This document shows, one piece after another, positions 30,173 through 41,632 of a DNA stretch of 64,000 nucleotides (the first letter of the stretch is position 1; each line of letters opens with the position of its first letter). The stretch comes from Isoetes taiwanensis (lineage: Eukaryota; Streptophyta; Lycopodiopsida; Isoetales; Isoetaceae). The notes beneath the pieces were generated by a model, which was not told the DNA's origin, searched no databases, and saw only the letters and a list, made by a program, of their open reading frames with translations. The DNA is taken from contig JAJEKV010000010.1 in assembly GCA_021234155.1 (NCBI GenBank), positions 16,066,275 through 16,130,274 of the forward strand, given 5' to 3'. A program made the position numbers and the translations under genes.

Positions 30173-32137
30173 ATGGCGATGCTGCTGCAAAGAACAGTGG
30201 TTTCTTCTCTTCGGCCTTGCTCATTTGCTTTGCCTCAACCCAAGAGGAAGATTACCATTTTCATGGCCAAAAATATGACAACTTTGCCTTGCAACCAGAA
30301 GAATGTTATTGGATTAAACGAAGTCCTAAAGCGCGTCAAAGGGAATTTGGATAAGCTTACCATAGAATTACCGGACTGCTCTGTTTCCGGCACACTAGTT
30401 AACAATGCTTGTCTTCATAGGCAACCCAATTCGACCTGGGCAGTTTTTACCACCCTCAAAGACGAAGAAGGCACTGCTGAAGTTTTGGTTGGCAACTTTG
30501 CATTGGCTAATACAGCAGAGGGTGAAGCGCGGATGTGGTTTCCCAAGGGTGCCAAAGTCAGAATTGTGGAGCCTCGTGCTATGATGGCAGGTACTACTAC
30601 TTTGGCTTTAATAGTAGATAACCCTGCATCTTTAGAAATATTAGGCTTTGAATTGTCTACAAGTTCTCCAACAAGTAAAGGAAGAGCTTTCTGGAGCGCT
30701 GCTAATGAGGCATTTGCAAATGGTGATTATCTTAGAGCAGCTCATCTATATCATGAATCCGTGAATCAGGGATTTCCAGCTCCATCTCAGGCATATGCGC
30801 GTAGTTGTGATGCCTGGATGAAGTTAGGTTGCTTTGAAAGGGCTTTTCTGGATGCAGATAAAGTACTCACAGAAAACCCTACACATTTTCATTGTCTTTT
30901 CTCCAAAGCCAAAGCACTTTGTAATCTCCGGGAATATGACAGAGCACTTGAATGCTTTGAGTTAGCAGAGTCTGCTGCATCAGAATTAGACAGGAAGAAG
31001 GTGCTTGATGCTAAGAAAAGATGCTTCACTTTACGTCAACAGAGCATTACTGGCCATTACGATTTGTTGAGCACTTTTCAAAGCAAGTCATCTTCTCAAA
31101 ATGCTCCTGAATGTAGTGATTTTGTTGGACCTGTAAGGATTGATGTGTCAGAAGGGAAAGGACGGGGTTTGTTTGCAACAGATGACCTTAAATCAGGGGA
31201 TCTTATACTGGTCTCAAATGCCATTACTCAGGGGACCCCTGGTGAAGAGCTTCTTGCTAAGATGGGGCGCTGTTGTATGAAGAACCGCAAGGTAATTGCT
31301 CAGTTAACTGCTTTTTTTGGGGAGCAGGAACTTCGTGTTCCTGACATGGATTTGTTTCGTCCAAACAGCAATTGGTACTGGAAGAACAGAGATCATATAA
31401 GACCTTCTGCTCATTACAGAGACTTGTTGAAGGGTTTAGGCAAAAGAACTGGACTATGTCCTTTGGGAACACTTATTAATCATTCCTGCACTGCCAATGT
31501 CTCAAGAAGGTTCGTGGGGGCAGCTTTGGTTATAAGGGCAGCAAGGGATATCAAGAAAGGTGAGGAGCTCACAACTGGCTATTTTGATCCCTTCGTCCCA
31601 CTTAGCGTTAGGAGGAGATTGGCATCAGAGAAGGGCTTCAAGTTTGTTTGCAATTGTGAGAGGTGTTTGGCCGAAGAAAAGATTGAGCGTGAGCAGCCAG
31701 ATAGGGCCCTAAAGTATGAGCAAGCCATGAAAGGCACAGATGCAGCTAAATCACTTGCAGAATCTGTTCAACTGGCCGAGGGATTGGATTCTTTGATACA
31801 AGACAAGAGAGTGAAGCAATGGATTATAGCTTCTTATTCGTATGCATTTTGGGCATGGATATATTTCTCTAAGCCAGGCTATTGGTCGAGGGAGACAAGG
31901 TTGGAGCAAGTTGTGGCAGCAGTGCATGCTACAGCCCCTGGTCATGTCTTCACTTTGCCGAAGATGGTGGAAGTGATTGGTGGGAATGACATGGTAATAG
32001 CTCGAGGAGGAAGGGTGAAGGAACTGCTGGTGCAAGAAGTTATCAGTCGTTTCGGTAAGCAAAGCCCGAAAGTTACCGATTCCCTTATTTTTTCACCTCC
32101 TCTTCCAGATAAAGGGGATGATGATGTTATTCTCTGA
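30173..32137 (+). CDS. TPR and SET domain protein (SMYD-like protein methyltransferase)
   Basis: A single open frame of 654 residues, with no intron. Residues 170-275 form tetratricopeptide-like helices (FWSAANEAFANGDYLRAAHL, then CLFSKAKALCNLREYDRALE). The SET domain begins at about 323 (GKGRGLFATDDL, 328-339). It holds the catalytic NHSC (436-439), the GEELTTGY motif (463-470) whose tyrosine ends the active site, and a cysteine-rich post-SET CNCERC (493-498). The split between N-SET and the core by an insert (350-425) is SMYD-like. The family methylates lysines on histones or other proteins using S-adenosylmethionine. The arrangement matches the plant TPR-SET proteins. The first 45 residues are basic and serine-rich and could be an organelle signal, but this is uncertain. 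All key motifs are intact, so it is probably a functional host gene. Confidence 0.9.
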   Translation: MAMLLQRTVVSSLRPCSFALPQPKRKITIFMAKNMTTLPCNQKNVIGLNEVLKRVKGNLDKLTIELPDCSVSGTLVNNACLHRQPNSTWAVFTTLKDEEGTAEVLVGNFALANTAEGEARMWFPKGAKVRIVEPRAMMAGTTTLALIVDNPASLEILGFELSTSSPTSKGRAFWSAANEAFANGDYLRAAHLYHESVNQGFPAPSQAYARSCDAWMKLGCFERAFLDADKVLTENPTHFHCLFSKAKALCNLREYDRALECFELAESAASELDRKKVLDAKKRCFTLRQQSITGHYDLLSTFQSKSSSQNAPECSDFVGPVRIDVSEGKGRGLFATDDLKSGDLILVSNAITQGTPGEELLAKMGRCCMKNRKVIAQLTAFFGEQELRVPDMDLFRPNSNWYWKNRDHIRPSAHYRDLLKGLGKRTGLCPLGTLINHSCTANVSRRFVGAALVIRAARDIKKGEELTTGYFDPFVPLSVRRRLASEKGFKFVCNCERCLAEEKIEREQPDRALKYEQAMKGTDAAKSLAESVQLAEGLDSLIQDKRVKQWIIASYSYAFWAWIYFSKPGYWSRETRLEQVVAAVHATAPGHVFTLPKMVEVIGGNDMVIARGGRVKELLVQEVISRFGKQSPKVTDSLIFSPPLPDKGDDDVIL

Positions 32138-32545
32138 AATCCTGTGGGAAGAACATATAGATAATTTGTGTGCTGGTGGAACTGGAAGATGCTAGATGTC
32201 CTTCACATAAACGCCAGCCTTTAACAACCCTGCTGTTTTTTACATACTTGACTACAGAAAAGATCTAGGATGTAAACAAATAATTAGAGAGTTCATGTAC
32301 CAGTTAAACTAAATATATTAGCCAGGCCATCAGTAAAGGAAGATGCATGCTTCTATACATTGTTTGAAATGGACTTTGAATGTTTTTGTTGGACTGATGT
32401 TAGTTATTGACATATAGAGCACTGCACTTTATTATTTACGAGCACTTTATAGAAAAAAGAGTTTTCATGCAGGATGAGGTTGAAAGATGGCCAAAGGCTA
32501 TGTTATAGTATTTGTGATGTCAATTCTAGCTTAATTGATAATTGA
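32138..32545 (+). other. 3' flank of the TPR-SET gene
   Basis: AT-rich sequence. The plant-type signals TAAACAAATAATTAGAG near 32272 could mark polyadenylation. Confidence 0.4.
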
Positions 32546-32791
32546 TACTTACCCAATTTTTTTACCAGAACAACTGCTTGATGTGCATTAGATGTGGAAC
32601 TGCAGTGTTTACCTTGAATTTAAGGGCCAAGTACATATGAGCAGTTCTGACATCCTACAATGATAGGTACTTACATAATTTCTCTACCAGAACAACTGCT
32701 TGATGTGCAATCGATGTGGAACTGCAGTGTTTATTTTAAATTTAAGGTCAAAGTACATATGAGAGCAGTTCTGACATCCTACAATGATAGG
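32546..32791. repeat. Tandem duplication, 122-bp unit, two copies
   Basis: ACCAGAACAACTGCTTGATG and the following text to CATCCTACAATGATAGGTAC occur twice with a period of 122 bp and a few mismatches. Confidence 0.85.
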
Positions 32792-34890
32792 TACCTGGAC
32801 AATCTGCACTTGATCATCTATATCAATAGAAATTTTGTGCTCATACAGAGCGGCGTTATGGCGAAATTTTCAGCTCATGTGCTGTATATCCACAGAATAA
32901 AGAGTAACACCACAATCTGGCCTATTGGCTTTTAAACTACTTCTGGCAATGTGTTCAGTTTGCGTAGTGGAGAAACAACAAGAAAGTTACAGATTGGTTT
33001 CATTAAATGTCCACATTCTTTTGAAACAATCACTTTCTCATGTCTTACAGATGATCATGTGCCCTTGTAATACATGAGGATATGTACAATTTGCCTTAGT
33101 AGCAGCAGTTGCGCAGCTTGTAGGTTTTTTTTATTTACCTACAGAGATCTCATAAACATCAGTTGGATTCAAAGGAATAAATTTATAGGCCCATAATTCA
33201 GCTATTCAGCTGCAGGTGATAAGAGCACAACTTATGACAGGTTGGAATATGACCACATGGGTCCATTAAGATGCATGATGTCGATTTGGGAGGATCTCTC
33301 TCCACACTCCATACAAATGATGATGATGATGTCAAGTATGAGTGAACCACCCTTTCTCTTCCAGCAAAGAAGAGGCAACCTTTATATTCTCCACAATGGT
33401 CTCGATGGATAATAAAAACCACTCTATTCTATCATATATTCTCCACAATGGATGTGTAAAGACTTTGCTATTACTATATTTGCAAAATGAAGAAACGTTT
33501 GTACTCCTTTCTTCGATTACAAAATAGCAGGACTATTTTTTCACATTAATAAGCCATTCTTTCTCATTTTGTATGCTTGGCCAATTGCACTACCTAGCTT
33601 TAGAAGTGACATCTTGACATAGAATTACAATGCATTAATCTACCTTCATGCATAAATGCTTGATGGTAATAAGGGGATCTCTCTACTCTGAAAGGTGTTG
33701 AAGGCAGACTTCAAGGATTTATTATGTACTTTGTGCATTCATGCAACAATGAGGCACTTAAAATGTAGATCTTTTTGGCAAAGTGGAAGAAATTGCCAGG
33801 AATACTTTTCTTAACCGACATGCCCTTAGCCAACTGGGCAAAACTGTCTAGACGTTTATGAGTAGTCGCTTCTATCCATTTATGCCGGTGTCTCGAGAAT
33901 GCGACACCAAGATCCACTCGAGTGGGGGTCTGTTACAATCTCTCCCACTAGAACTACGCTCGTGCTCGAGCATCACAAACCATAGTCCACACCATCCCAT
34001 GGTGTCCAATACCCAGTCATGACCTACCGTCCAACAGTATTCTGGTAAACAATTCCAGATTTACCGTTTTTTCATTCCCTGAACCTAAAATTCTCTTCTC
34101 TGATCAATTTCGACATGTTCTAAACTTTCTCAAATATCCATCCAAATAATCTCATGGTTTTGCTTCACAAGCTTTTGACCACTCCACTTTTTAAATGAAT
34201 TTTAACAGTACAGATCATTTTTCTCTCTTTCCTAATTAGATCCTGTACTTATTATTCACTTCCCTCATAGATTAAAGAATTCTTATCCCATCTCTACAAG
34301 CTAACAACTCAAACCATAATCACAAAAACCACCAAAGAAACTCAAAAGCGACCCCTGGTATAAGCCTACAACCTGTAAATCGCCCTAGAATAATTTTCTT
34401 GTGCCGCTCAAACTCCAAGTAATAGCAATTTGCAATCCTTTTCTTCTGATGCTTCTTTTCAGCAATCTCCAAAAAGTCAAATCCATGCAATCCACAATCT
34501 CTTCTAAATATACTTATTGAAATATACTGATTGTCTGTACACTTATATGCAATACATACTATGTATGTATTTTTATGCCACACAATGGTTATAACTATTT
34601 ATCCCTTGATCATATTATACAAATCTATAATATGTGCTTTTATTTTTATTACCTTCAAGATGCCAGGCTCGTTACATTTGGTACATGGATCTGGGAGGGA
34701 TGAATCCTGAGATCGCATGGTCGTCTTGTGTATGCTAGCTCTCAGCTCATTGGGGAGCTCGGATTGGTCTGAGTTCATAGATTGGGTAGCGAGTTAATCA
34801 CCATTTCTGCTGTCCTTTTGGCTGTGGCCATATTTCTCTTATGGTCTTGTGTGGACTTAACCTGATCCAACTTGATGTTCGTAAAGATTG
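32792..34890. other. No supportable gene
   Basis: Non-coding AT-rich sequence. A segment near 33890-34060 rich in CTCGAG/CACTCGAGTGG motifs might be old LTR material but is not assignable. Confidence 0.4.
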
Positions 34891-35481
34891 TCTCGAAATC
34901 ACAAGACAAAGGCATTTAAACTATTCTTTGAAATGCAAAGGTTTGGATTGAACCTTAATGCAGCTACCTTCATTGCTATGTGGTAAATGGGTGCGGTAAA
35001 GATGTGATGAAGGCTAAATGTGTGTTTAATATGATGTCTTGTCTGGATGCCGTATTATGGAAATGGATTGCTTGAAGGATACGCGCATGGAGGGTTAGAG
35101 ATGCTGGCATGCTTTTATTAACAGGTCTTTTGAAATGAATGAACAGGTTCCAACATAAGCTGTAATGTCAGGATCATGCAAGTGTTTGACAGTGGAAGAT
35201 CCAAGACTACTATGAACATAATCAAGTGCTTGCGTAATCTATTTATCTATAAAATCCTTACCGTATCTTCCCCTTCTTCTGTGTTAATATCTATTATAGA
35301 TTTTAAACCCCCACAATAAGATCCTTTCGAGACAGTTTAAGAAATGTTCACTTGAATTCCAAAAGTGGGTACTAAAAAAAACCCAGAATGATAATGTCTT
35401 ACTACAGATTTTATCAGGAAAATAAACCCTTTAATCTAGAATTTGAGAAGCAGAAGCCAGTCCCGAGCTACCAGGAAAGAA

Positions 35482-35627
35482 GCCAACTGCTCAATTTGAG
35501 AAAGAAACAGCCTGAAATAAGAGGATCAAATTGGAACCCGTTTAGCTTAGGTCAGCCAACTGCTCAATTTGAGAAAGAAACAGCCTGAAATAAGAGGATC
35601 AAATTCGAACCCGTTTAGCTTAGGTGC
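35482..35627. repeat. 73-bp tandem duplication
   Basis: The unit from CCAACTGCTCAATTTGAG to TTTAGCTTAGGT is repeated once in tandem with one mismatch. The paralogous locus near 50335-50395 has a single unit, so the duplication came after the larger duplication. Confidence 0.85.
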
Positions 35628-35639
35628 TTCAAGCCTGCC

Positions 35640-35740
35640 TCAAAAAAAATTTTTTTTTGGAAGGCATGGTTGGTGGGACTTGCACCCCCCACATCTTCCA
35701 CCTAATGGTAGCCAGTGGGTTTTGCCTTACCACTAGACCA
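35640..35740 (-). mobile_element. tRNA-derived SINE-like insertion
   Basis: On the minus strand it starts TGGTCTAGTGGTAAGGC, a good pol III A box (35724-35740), with a B-box-like GGGTGCAAGTCCC at 35675-35687, about 40 bp further on as in tRNA genes. It ends in an A/T run. The paralogous site near 50415 lacks it exactly, reading straight from TTCAAGC to CTTAAATTGATC. The empty site shows it is an insertion of about 100 bp. Confidence 0.75.
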
Positions 35741-35866
35741 CTTAAATTGATCGAGAACACTTTATCTAAACTTTTCAACAAGTCATTCACATTTGGTTTT
35801 GCTAATTTTTTGTTCTAGTTTTCAAAACACAAACTACAACAATGTTAGATGAAAAGCCAATAATGA

Positions 35867-36847
35867 ATTCACCAAACCTAGAAGCAACCCTGTCAATAAA
35901 CCAATACAATAATTATGTTGTTAAAGTAAGTATATTGTATTATGTTGTTAAAATAATTACGAGACAACGGCTATCATTTCTGTAATGCTTTCAATTATGT
36001 TTAGTTATTCTTATTACGAATACATGAGTTCTCTAAGATGTTCTTAGGTGGATTTGGAATAAATTAAGAGTATTTCTTTTAGTAGAATGATATTATTCTG
36101 TGTACTGTTGCGTTACTGCCATTTTCATTTTCCTCCAATTTTTCGTTCCAAAACTTTCGTTTTCGTAACTATGCTTTCACCTAGACATCGAAAAAAGAAG
36201 CCTGCACTGCTTTCACCTAGACATCAGAAAAGGAAGCGCAATGCAGACTCCAACTCAAAGACTAGTTTCTTTTCCCAAATCTCAGGTTCAAGGTATGGCC
36301 GATGAGTTGGGAGATTGAGAAAAGGCACTTTTAGAAGAGGATCCCGCACTTAAAGTCTTTCAAATCAAACAAGTCTTTAGTCAACAAATTCAAACAATGG
36401 GCAACATACTTCTTCTTGTTCTCGGTCGCACATATTATAGCCAAGCATTGGTTCATCTAAGCACACGTCATGTTGCCTTTTCTAGCAAAATAAATTACAT
36501 ATTGATTTGAGAGTTGTATATTCGGCAAGTCTGTTTATTTTATTTATTTGATGTTGAGAGGGGCTGTGAAAATGAATATAAAGTCTGAGTTTTTGCTGTG
36601 CTTTTTTTTTCTGGGCAATCAATTCTGTATTTGAGTAGAAGGTATGCATAAGCATTGCTACATATTTTACTACTTAAGACTTGAAATGGTTTTGTGGAGA
36701 TTCTTCTTGTCGGCAATGTTCCAAGTATATTTGCTTTATGTCACTAGTCGTTAACACTAGTTTGATAGATGGAAGTGAAATAGATGCTTCAATTAAGGCT
36801 TGGTAGTGTTGTAACAACCAGTAAGGTATTCTCAAAGAGCCAATCGT
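35867..36847. other. No supportable gene
   Basis: AT-rich. A short direct repeat TTTCACCTAGACATC(G/A) occurs at 36175 and 36211. Confidence 0.45.
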
Positions 36848-38474
36848 GTGTGTCGTTCCACGTATTTATATACTATACATTGAGATACATGACACATCAC
36901 CATGAATACTTAATGGTGTATTAATTATTCATGTTAATTATTAACAAGGTAAGGTTAGCTATGTTAGGATTAAATATTAGGGAAAATTCCGAATATACCC
37001 CTCAAGTTTGTGAAAATTCCAAAAATACCCTCCAAATGAAGAGCATTTTTGGAAAAAAGATAACAGAGTTTTTGTTGCTCTTCAAACGCAAAAGTTGTCT
37101 TCACAAACATTATAGGTCAGGATAAGATCTTCCGAACAACATCAAATTCATTGAAATTGGAGTTGAAATTCATAAGTTATGCTCATTTACATCGTTTTTT
37201 ATAGCACTTCCTTAAAACACTATAACTTGACGATTCCAACTCCGTTTTTGATGATTCTACTGTTATTGGATAGCTCTCATTCACATCTACAAGGTATATA
37301 AAGGATGCTTTTTTAGTTGATTAATACCAAGAAAGTTATTGCCAGTTGAGCTAAATACCCTATTTATAGGGGTATTTTTGGAATATTTGTAAACTTGAGG
37401 GGTATATTTGGAATTTTCCCTAAATATTAATTAAAAGCCAAGTATGCTAAATTATTAATAATTAGTCATTAACTATGTTAATTAATTGTTAATAATTTAG
37501 TTTAAAGTGTGCCACCTGGCCGAAATCGATTAAGCAAGGTAGTACCTCTGGGTCACCCAAATTGGGGCTCCCACCCCAATTTGAATTGGAGAGGGAGGAG
37601 GAGCTTATTCAACCAGCAGAGCATGGAGGACCTGAGAGATGGGAGATCTAGCTCAGATACTGGTTAATAGACTTAGTTAACTTGAGATTCTAGTTAGAGA
37701 TTAACCTTTGCTTGTCTAGATGGATGATTAATCTCTATTTCATGTTCTATTTGAGGTTATCGATGGACGTAGATATTGTAATGGGGGTAGAGACCTAAAG
37801 GCCATGTAGACGTAGAGATGATCCTAGCTAGACTCTTTCAAATCCTATTAAATGTGGCCTGTACACAAGAGCCCTCTTGGCTGGGGATGGTACGTTGTGG
37901 TTAAGCACTATACAAGGGTCATGGTTATAGGGACGTCCTAGACTCGATGGGCACGACTGGAGTTGGCCTATGGATTTTGGGGGGTAAGTCAGATACGGAT
38001 GCATGGGCGCCAGTGGTGCCATGATCCTCTAGCCACCCATGGAACCATCGTGCTCCGGGAGGGGATTCACCCCTTTCCTCTTTCATTGGACCAAGGAGAT
38101 GCAATTGAGTGATTCTATGAGAATACAGCTTCAGAGGGCTACAACCTCACCATAGCATGTTCCAGCCTATCTGCAAAGTGTGCATAGGAGGGGCGAATGG
38201 AGTGGACTACCCTAGCCATTGTTCTATGCCCGCCAATGCCGATGTCATGATTTCGTCTGTTGTGATTCGGAGGCCCTAACCATCAGTTGACCCCCCTTGA
38301 GTCTGAGCCTGGGTTAGAACCTTTATTTCTGATGCATTTATTATGTATATTGATATTATGTGATGTTGTCTTGATGATGGATGGAGGGCTTTTCCGTGGT
38401 GATGGAGTCGTCATGGGAGGGGAATTTCCGCATTTATATGATGGGAACATTGTATATATTCGGGGAGTATCACA
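36848..38474 (+). mobile_element. LTR of the same gypsy family, plus orientation
   Basis: The text GCAAAGTGTGCATAGGAGGGGCGAATGGAGTGGACTACC (38178-38216) is nearly the same as the minus strand of the 5' LTR around 12250. The CA end at 38474 is followed, after one base, by the Met-tRNA primer site, as in the large element. The start is placed at TGTGTGTCGTTCCACG, which resembles the TGTGACGTTCCAG start, but that limit is uncertain. A MITE is nested within it. Confidence 0.65.
36972..37429. mobile_element. MITE/foldback with about 38-bp terminal inverted repeats
   Basis: The left arm reads ATTAGGGAAAATTCCGAATA then TACCCCTCAAGTTTG. The right arm is its complement (CAAACTTGAGGGGTATATTT, GGAATTTTCCCTAAAT). 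The element is about 458 bp, AT-rich, with no coding potential. It appears to be inserted in the LTR. Confidence 0.75.
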
Positions 38475-38475
38475 A

Positions 38476-38488
38476 TGGTATCAGAGCC
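38476..38488 (+). other. Primer binding site of second gypsy copy
   Basis: TGGTATCAGAGCC one base after the LTR end. The leader that follows (GATCTTGGTAGACC) resembles that of the large element for some 60 bp and then the similarity fades. No gag, H3 ORF or pol follows, so the copy is truncated. Confidence 0.85.
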
Positions 38489-38559
38489 ATGATCTTGGTA
38501 GACCGGATCATAGCACTGGCCAGGTCAAATAGTTAGTAGGGAGTAGTAACGTAGAAAAT

Positions 38560-40756
38560 TCTTCTAAGTTCCGAATAATATGCCGAACCAGCTTCTCTAG
38601 ACGAAAAGAGGGGTCACTGGGAAGAGAAATGTTGAGAAAGGAGAGACTGTGTTGAGTTTTGGAAGAAAGAGGTCACTTGCTCTGGGTCCATTCACAGAAC
38701 TAAGTTCCTTGGTCTCTTCCCTTAAACTGGAGAACTTATGAATTGGCTGATTAAGCTCTTGATAATGCTTCACACAACAGTAATTTTTGTAAATCCAAGT
38801 TAGATTGAGGATTATTTTCACCCATCAGGGAGCTCGCCCATGCTACATAAGTCCAGGGGCCTCAGGGCACAAGGGACAATAATGTATATTCTATTCTATT
38901 CTATTTTAATTCTTGTATTAGACGATTGAAATATGGCATTATCTGAAAGAGGTTTTGTGAGTACTTTACCGGTTTGTTTGAAGATGCTCGCCGACTTGAA
39001 CTCGCAAGATTAACCACTGATTGTTTTTGTTGGTGTGAATCCATAAGAGCCAGCAATATAATCTTCAATTAAAATATTTATTTTGATAGATGGATCCATC
39101 AAGGGTTGCGCAGGGTCATGAGGATCGCTGGATATAGGATGGATATAGGAACAAGTCAAAAAATTGAAGTTGCTGGCTGAGTTTGCAAATTCTGATAACT
39201 GTTTGCTAGAAAGAAGGCGTCTATTGAGGCACAAGTTATTAGACAAGTATATTCATTTGGCATAATGCTTCAAGTTAGTTGTTATTACAATTTGTTTGGT
39301 ATTGTTAGAATGTTGAAGTGTATCCATTCTTGATGGTTTGCTTATGCTGGATGATGTATTTTATTTATTCTGATGGGCGGCTGCTTGGCGATGGCAGAGT
39401 TAATCTGGCAGAGTTCAGGGGCCATAACCCACGGCTTCAAATTGATTCCCAAAGCTGCATCGGAGTTAATCTGGCAGGGTTCAAGGCAGAAGCACTTATG
39501 CAGAATCCGACAGGGCACAGATGCAGAATTTGGAGCTAGGCTATGGCCATAGCAAAAAACATCTGGAGCTACAGTAAAAAAGCATCTTCGATTTTCGCCA
39601 TGGGCAAAAAATAGGACTTTGGTGTCTATTTCTTTCTTCACAAGCATTCTCACTTTGGCCGATTTCCTTGCCCTGATTAATCCTTATCCTCTTCCTTCTC
39701 CTGCTTAGATGCTCTTGGAGGCATGCCAGTGTCAGGAAGAGCTCCTGTTGCAGAGTGTGCTTGTATTTTGCTTCAACAAGTGATGTCTGGTTTGGCACAA
39801 GGATGCTTGAGCATTGCTGTTTCATCTTGAGGTTTTTGGAACTGCCTTTTGGGCATGGGTTCAAATCCCCATGCTTCCTCTTCATGCTTGTTATTAACTT
39901 GTCGTATTTCTATTTTGATGGAGTAGTGAAACTGACGCTTCTCTTCATGCTTGTTATTAAGATATGATATTCAATTCAGTGTGTAGTGTAAGCCATAATC
40001 ATTTTTTATTGACTGCATCATTGATTTGGACACCTTTGGCTTAGAATCATATGATGACATGGAAAATGGGGTTTGACCCCATCTTCTTTTTGGATGGATG
40101 GCCTAATTTATGGATTTGGTATATGCCATGGAATATTCCACGGATCAATGGGCTAGGGTTGGACGAGTATATGTAGAAGATATGATATCATATTTTACTA
40201 CATAATTTATGAGGGGCATATTTTGACTACACTTGAAAATCCATAATATTTGAATGAATTTCTATAATAAGACAGGACGGTCAATATTAGATTCACAATG
40301 TAAACGGTTTGTACGGATGGTTTGGTATAAACTTTTTGAAAGCTTACGAGGATTCAAAAAATATATATCACTCGTAGTTAGCCCAACACGATTGTATAAT
40401 TTATTGGTAAATAGTGGTGCGTTGCTTTCTAATTACATCATGTAGAAATGCTTCTGATTTAAAAAGGTTAATAGTGGTGCTTTCTAATTATAGTGTAGAA
40501 AAAAGAAAAAACTTTGTGCTTATGCTTAGACAAACTCAATAGACAAATTCACTACCTCTGAAAACACAGTATAATGTTGTCTCTTTATTTGTTGGCAAGT
40601 CTTTTATGTGGAGAGGAGGGAATGATGCACCATGGTAAAATCCTGAACCAAATAACAGAGATTCCAATTTCATATATCTATGTCAAATAACACCAAGGTG
40701 GTTGAACAATGTGACAAGGCAAAGCAAGGTTCATTTTAAAGACAAGAATATTACCA
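38560..40756. other. No supportable gene
   Basis: Mixed non-coding sequence. A repeated TCTTCATGCTTGTTATTAA occurs near 39880 and 39942, and GTTAATCTGGCAG(A/G)GTTCA occurs near 39400 and 39465. Confidence 0.45.
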
Positions 40757-40765
40757 CATTATGTG

Positions 40766-41179
40766 GGGTGAAGATAATGTTACCCCGATTTTGGTGATTC
40801 CGCGGCAGAGATATCCTTTCTGGCGGAATCACCAAAATCGCGCGCTGAATGCGTCTGCCCCTTAACTATTTTTTGCTCAGATCTTTGAGCTTGAATATCT
40901 CGGCCGATCGAGCTCCAAATCGATTCGGATCACTTCTATGCGGGTCGGAATGAGATGGATTAGAGGAGGTCATCCATGCATTTCAAAAATCAGATCGAGC
41001 GCCGCCGGATTCAGCCAGCTTCAAAAGGGCAAAAAATTGCCCTCAAAATGCACAGTTACTGCGTTACTACGCAGTTTGGGCGAGTGATTCCGCGAGACAG
41101 AATCCTTTGGTGGTGATTCTGCCGGAAGGGATATCTCTGTCGCGGAATCACCAAAACCGGGGTAACTTTATCTTCACCC
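40766..41179. mobile_element. MULE-type MITE with 9-bp target duplication
   Basis: Long terminal inverted repeats of about 70 bp start GGGTGAAGATAATGTTACCC and end with the complement TTATCTTCACCC. Each arm contains an inner palindrome (TTGGTGATTCCGC facing GCGGAATCACCAA). The element is flanked by CATTATGTG at 40757-40765 and again at 41180-41188. A 9-bp duplication with long inverted repeats is characteristic of Mutator-like elements. There is no ORF; it is 414 bp and would need a transposase in trans. Confidence 0.85.
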
Positions 41180-41189
41180 CATTATGTGC

Positions 41190-41431
41190 ACATCCTGATA
41201 TGATTACGTTCCATGGAAGTACATCTCTTGAGCACAACCTACATGGGCATAGTACATGCTAATTCTGGATCCACTTAAAAGGCAGCATGCACATATTACA
41301 GTCTACCATTTATCACAAGTATAAAAAATGCAGTCAAAGCTTACCTTATCGGCTTACGTTATCTGCCTTCAATTCTTTTGATTTCATTCTCTCAAAAAGG
41401 AGGAGCGACTGTCATCAGGCAATCACCGTCG
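41190..41431. other. No supportable gene
   Basis: Short non-coding spacer. Confidence 0.4.
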
Positions 41432-41632
41432 TTAGCTACATTCATTGCACACATGCATGTTTTCAAACAACATGCGTGCTTCATTTGAACTTCCACATTT
41501 CAAGTACATGTTTAGAGGCATCTTTGCTAAAAACAAATGCAGTGCATGAGCTTTCTTTCCTCTATGCCAAGTAGTCTTCCTTATACCAAGAAACCTTTGT
41601 GGCATAAAATTCAAAACCTGTCTCCACATCAC
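41432..41632 (-). pseudogene. PPR protein fragment
   Basis: MYLKCGSSNEARMLFENMHV is a typical S/P-type pentatricopeptide motif as in plant organelle RNA-editing factors. Only one or two repeats are visible before stops. Confidence 0.55.

Larger units (their letters stand above)
34891..35866 (+). repeat. Duplicated PPR-gene 3' segment, copy 1
   Basis: This segment and 49800-50536 share long stretches in the same orientation, for example TCACAAGACAAAGGCATTTA, CAGGATCATGCAAG, GAAATGTTCACTTGAATTCC and TTTTCAAA(A/G)CACAAACTAC. Near its start it codes a PPR-like remnant (KAFKLFFEMQRFGLNLNAAT). The copy carries two private changes: a 73-bp tandem duplication and a SINE insertion. Confidence 0.85.
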
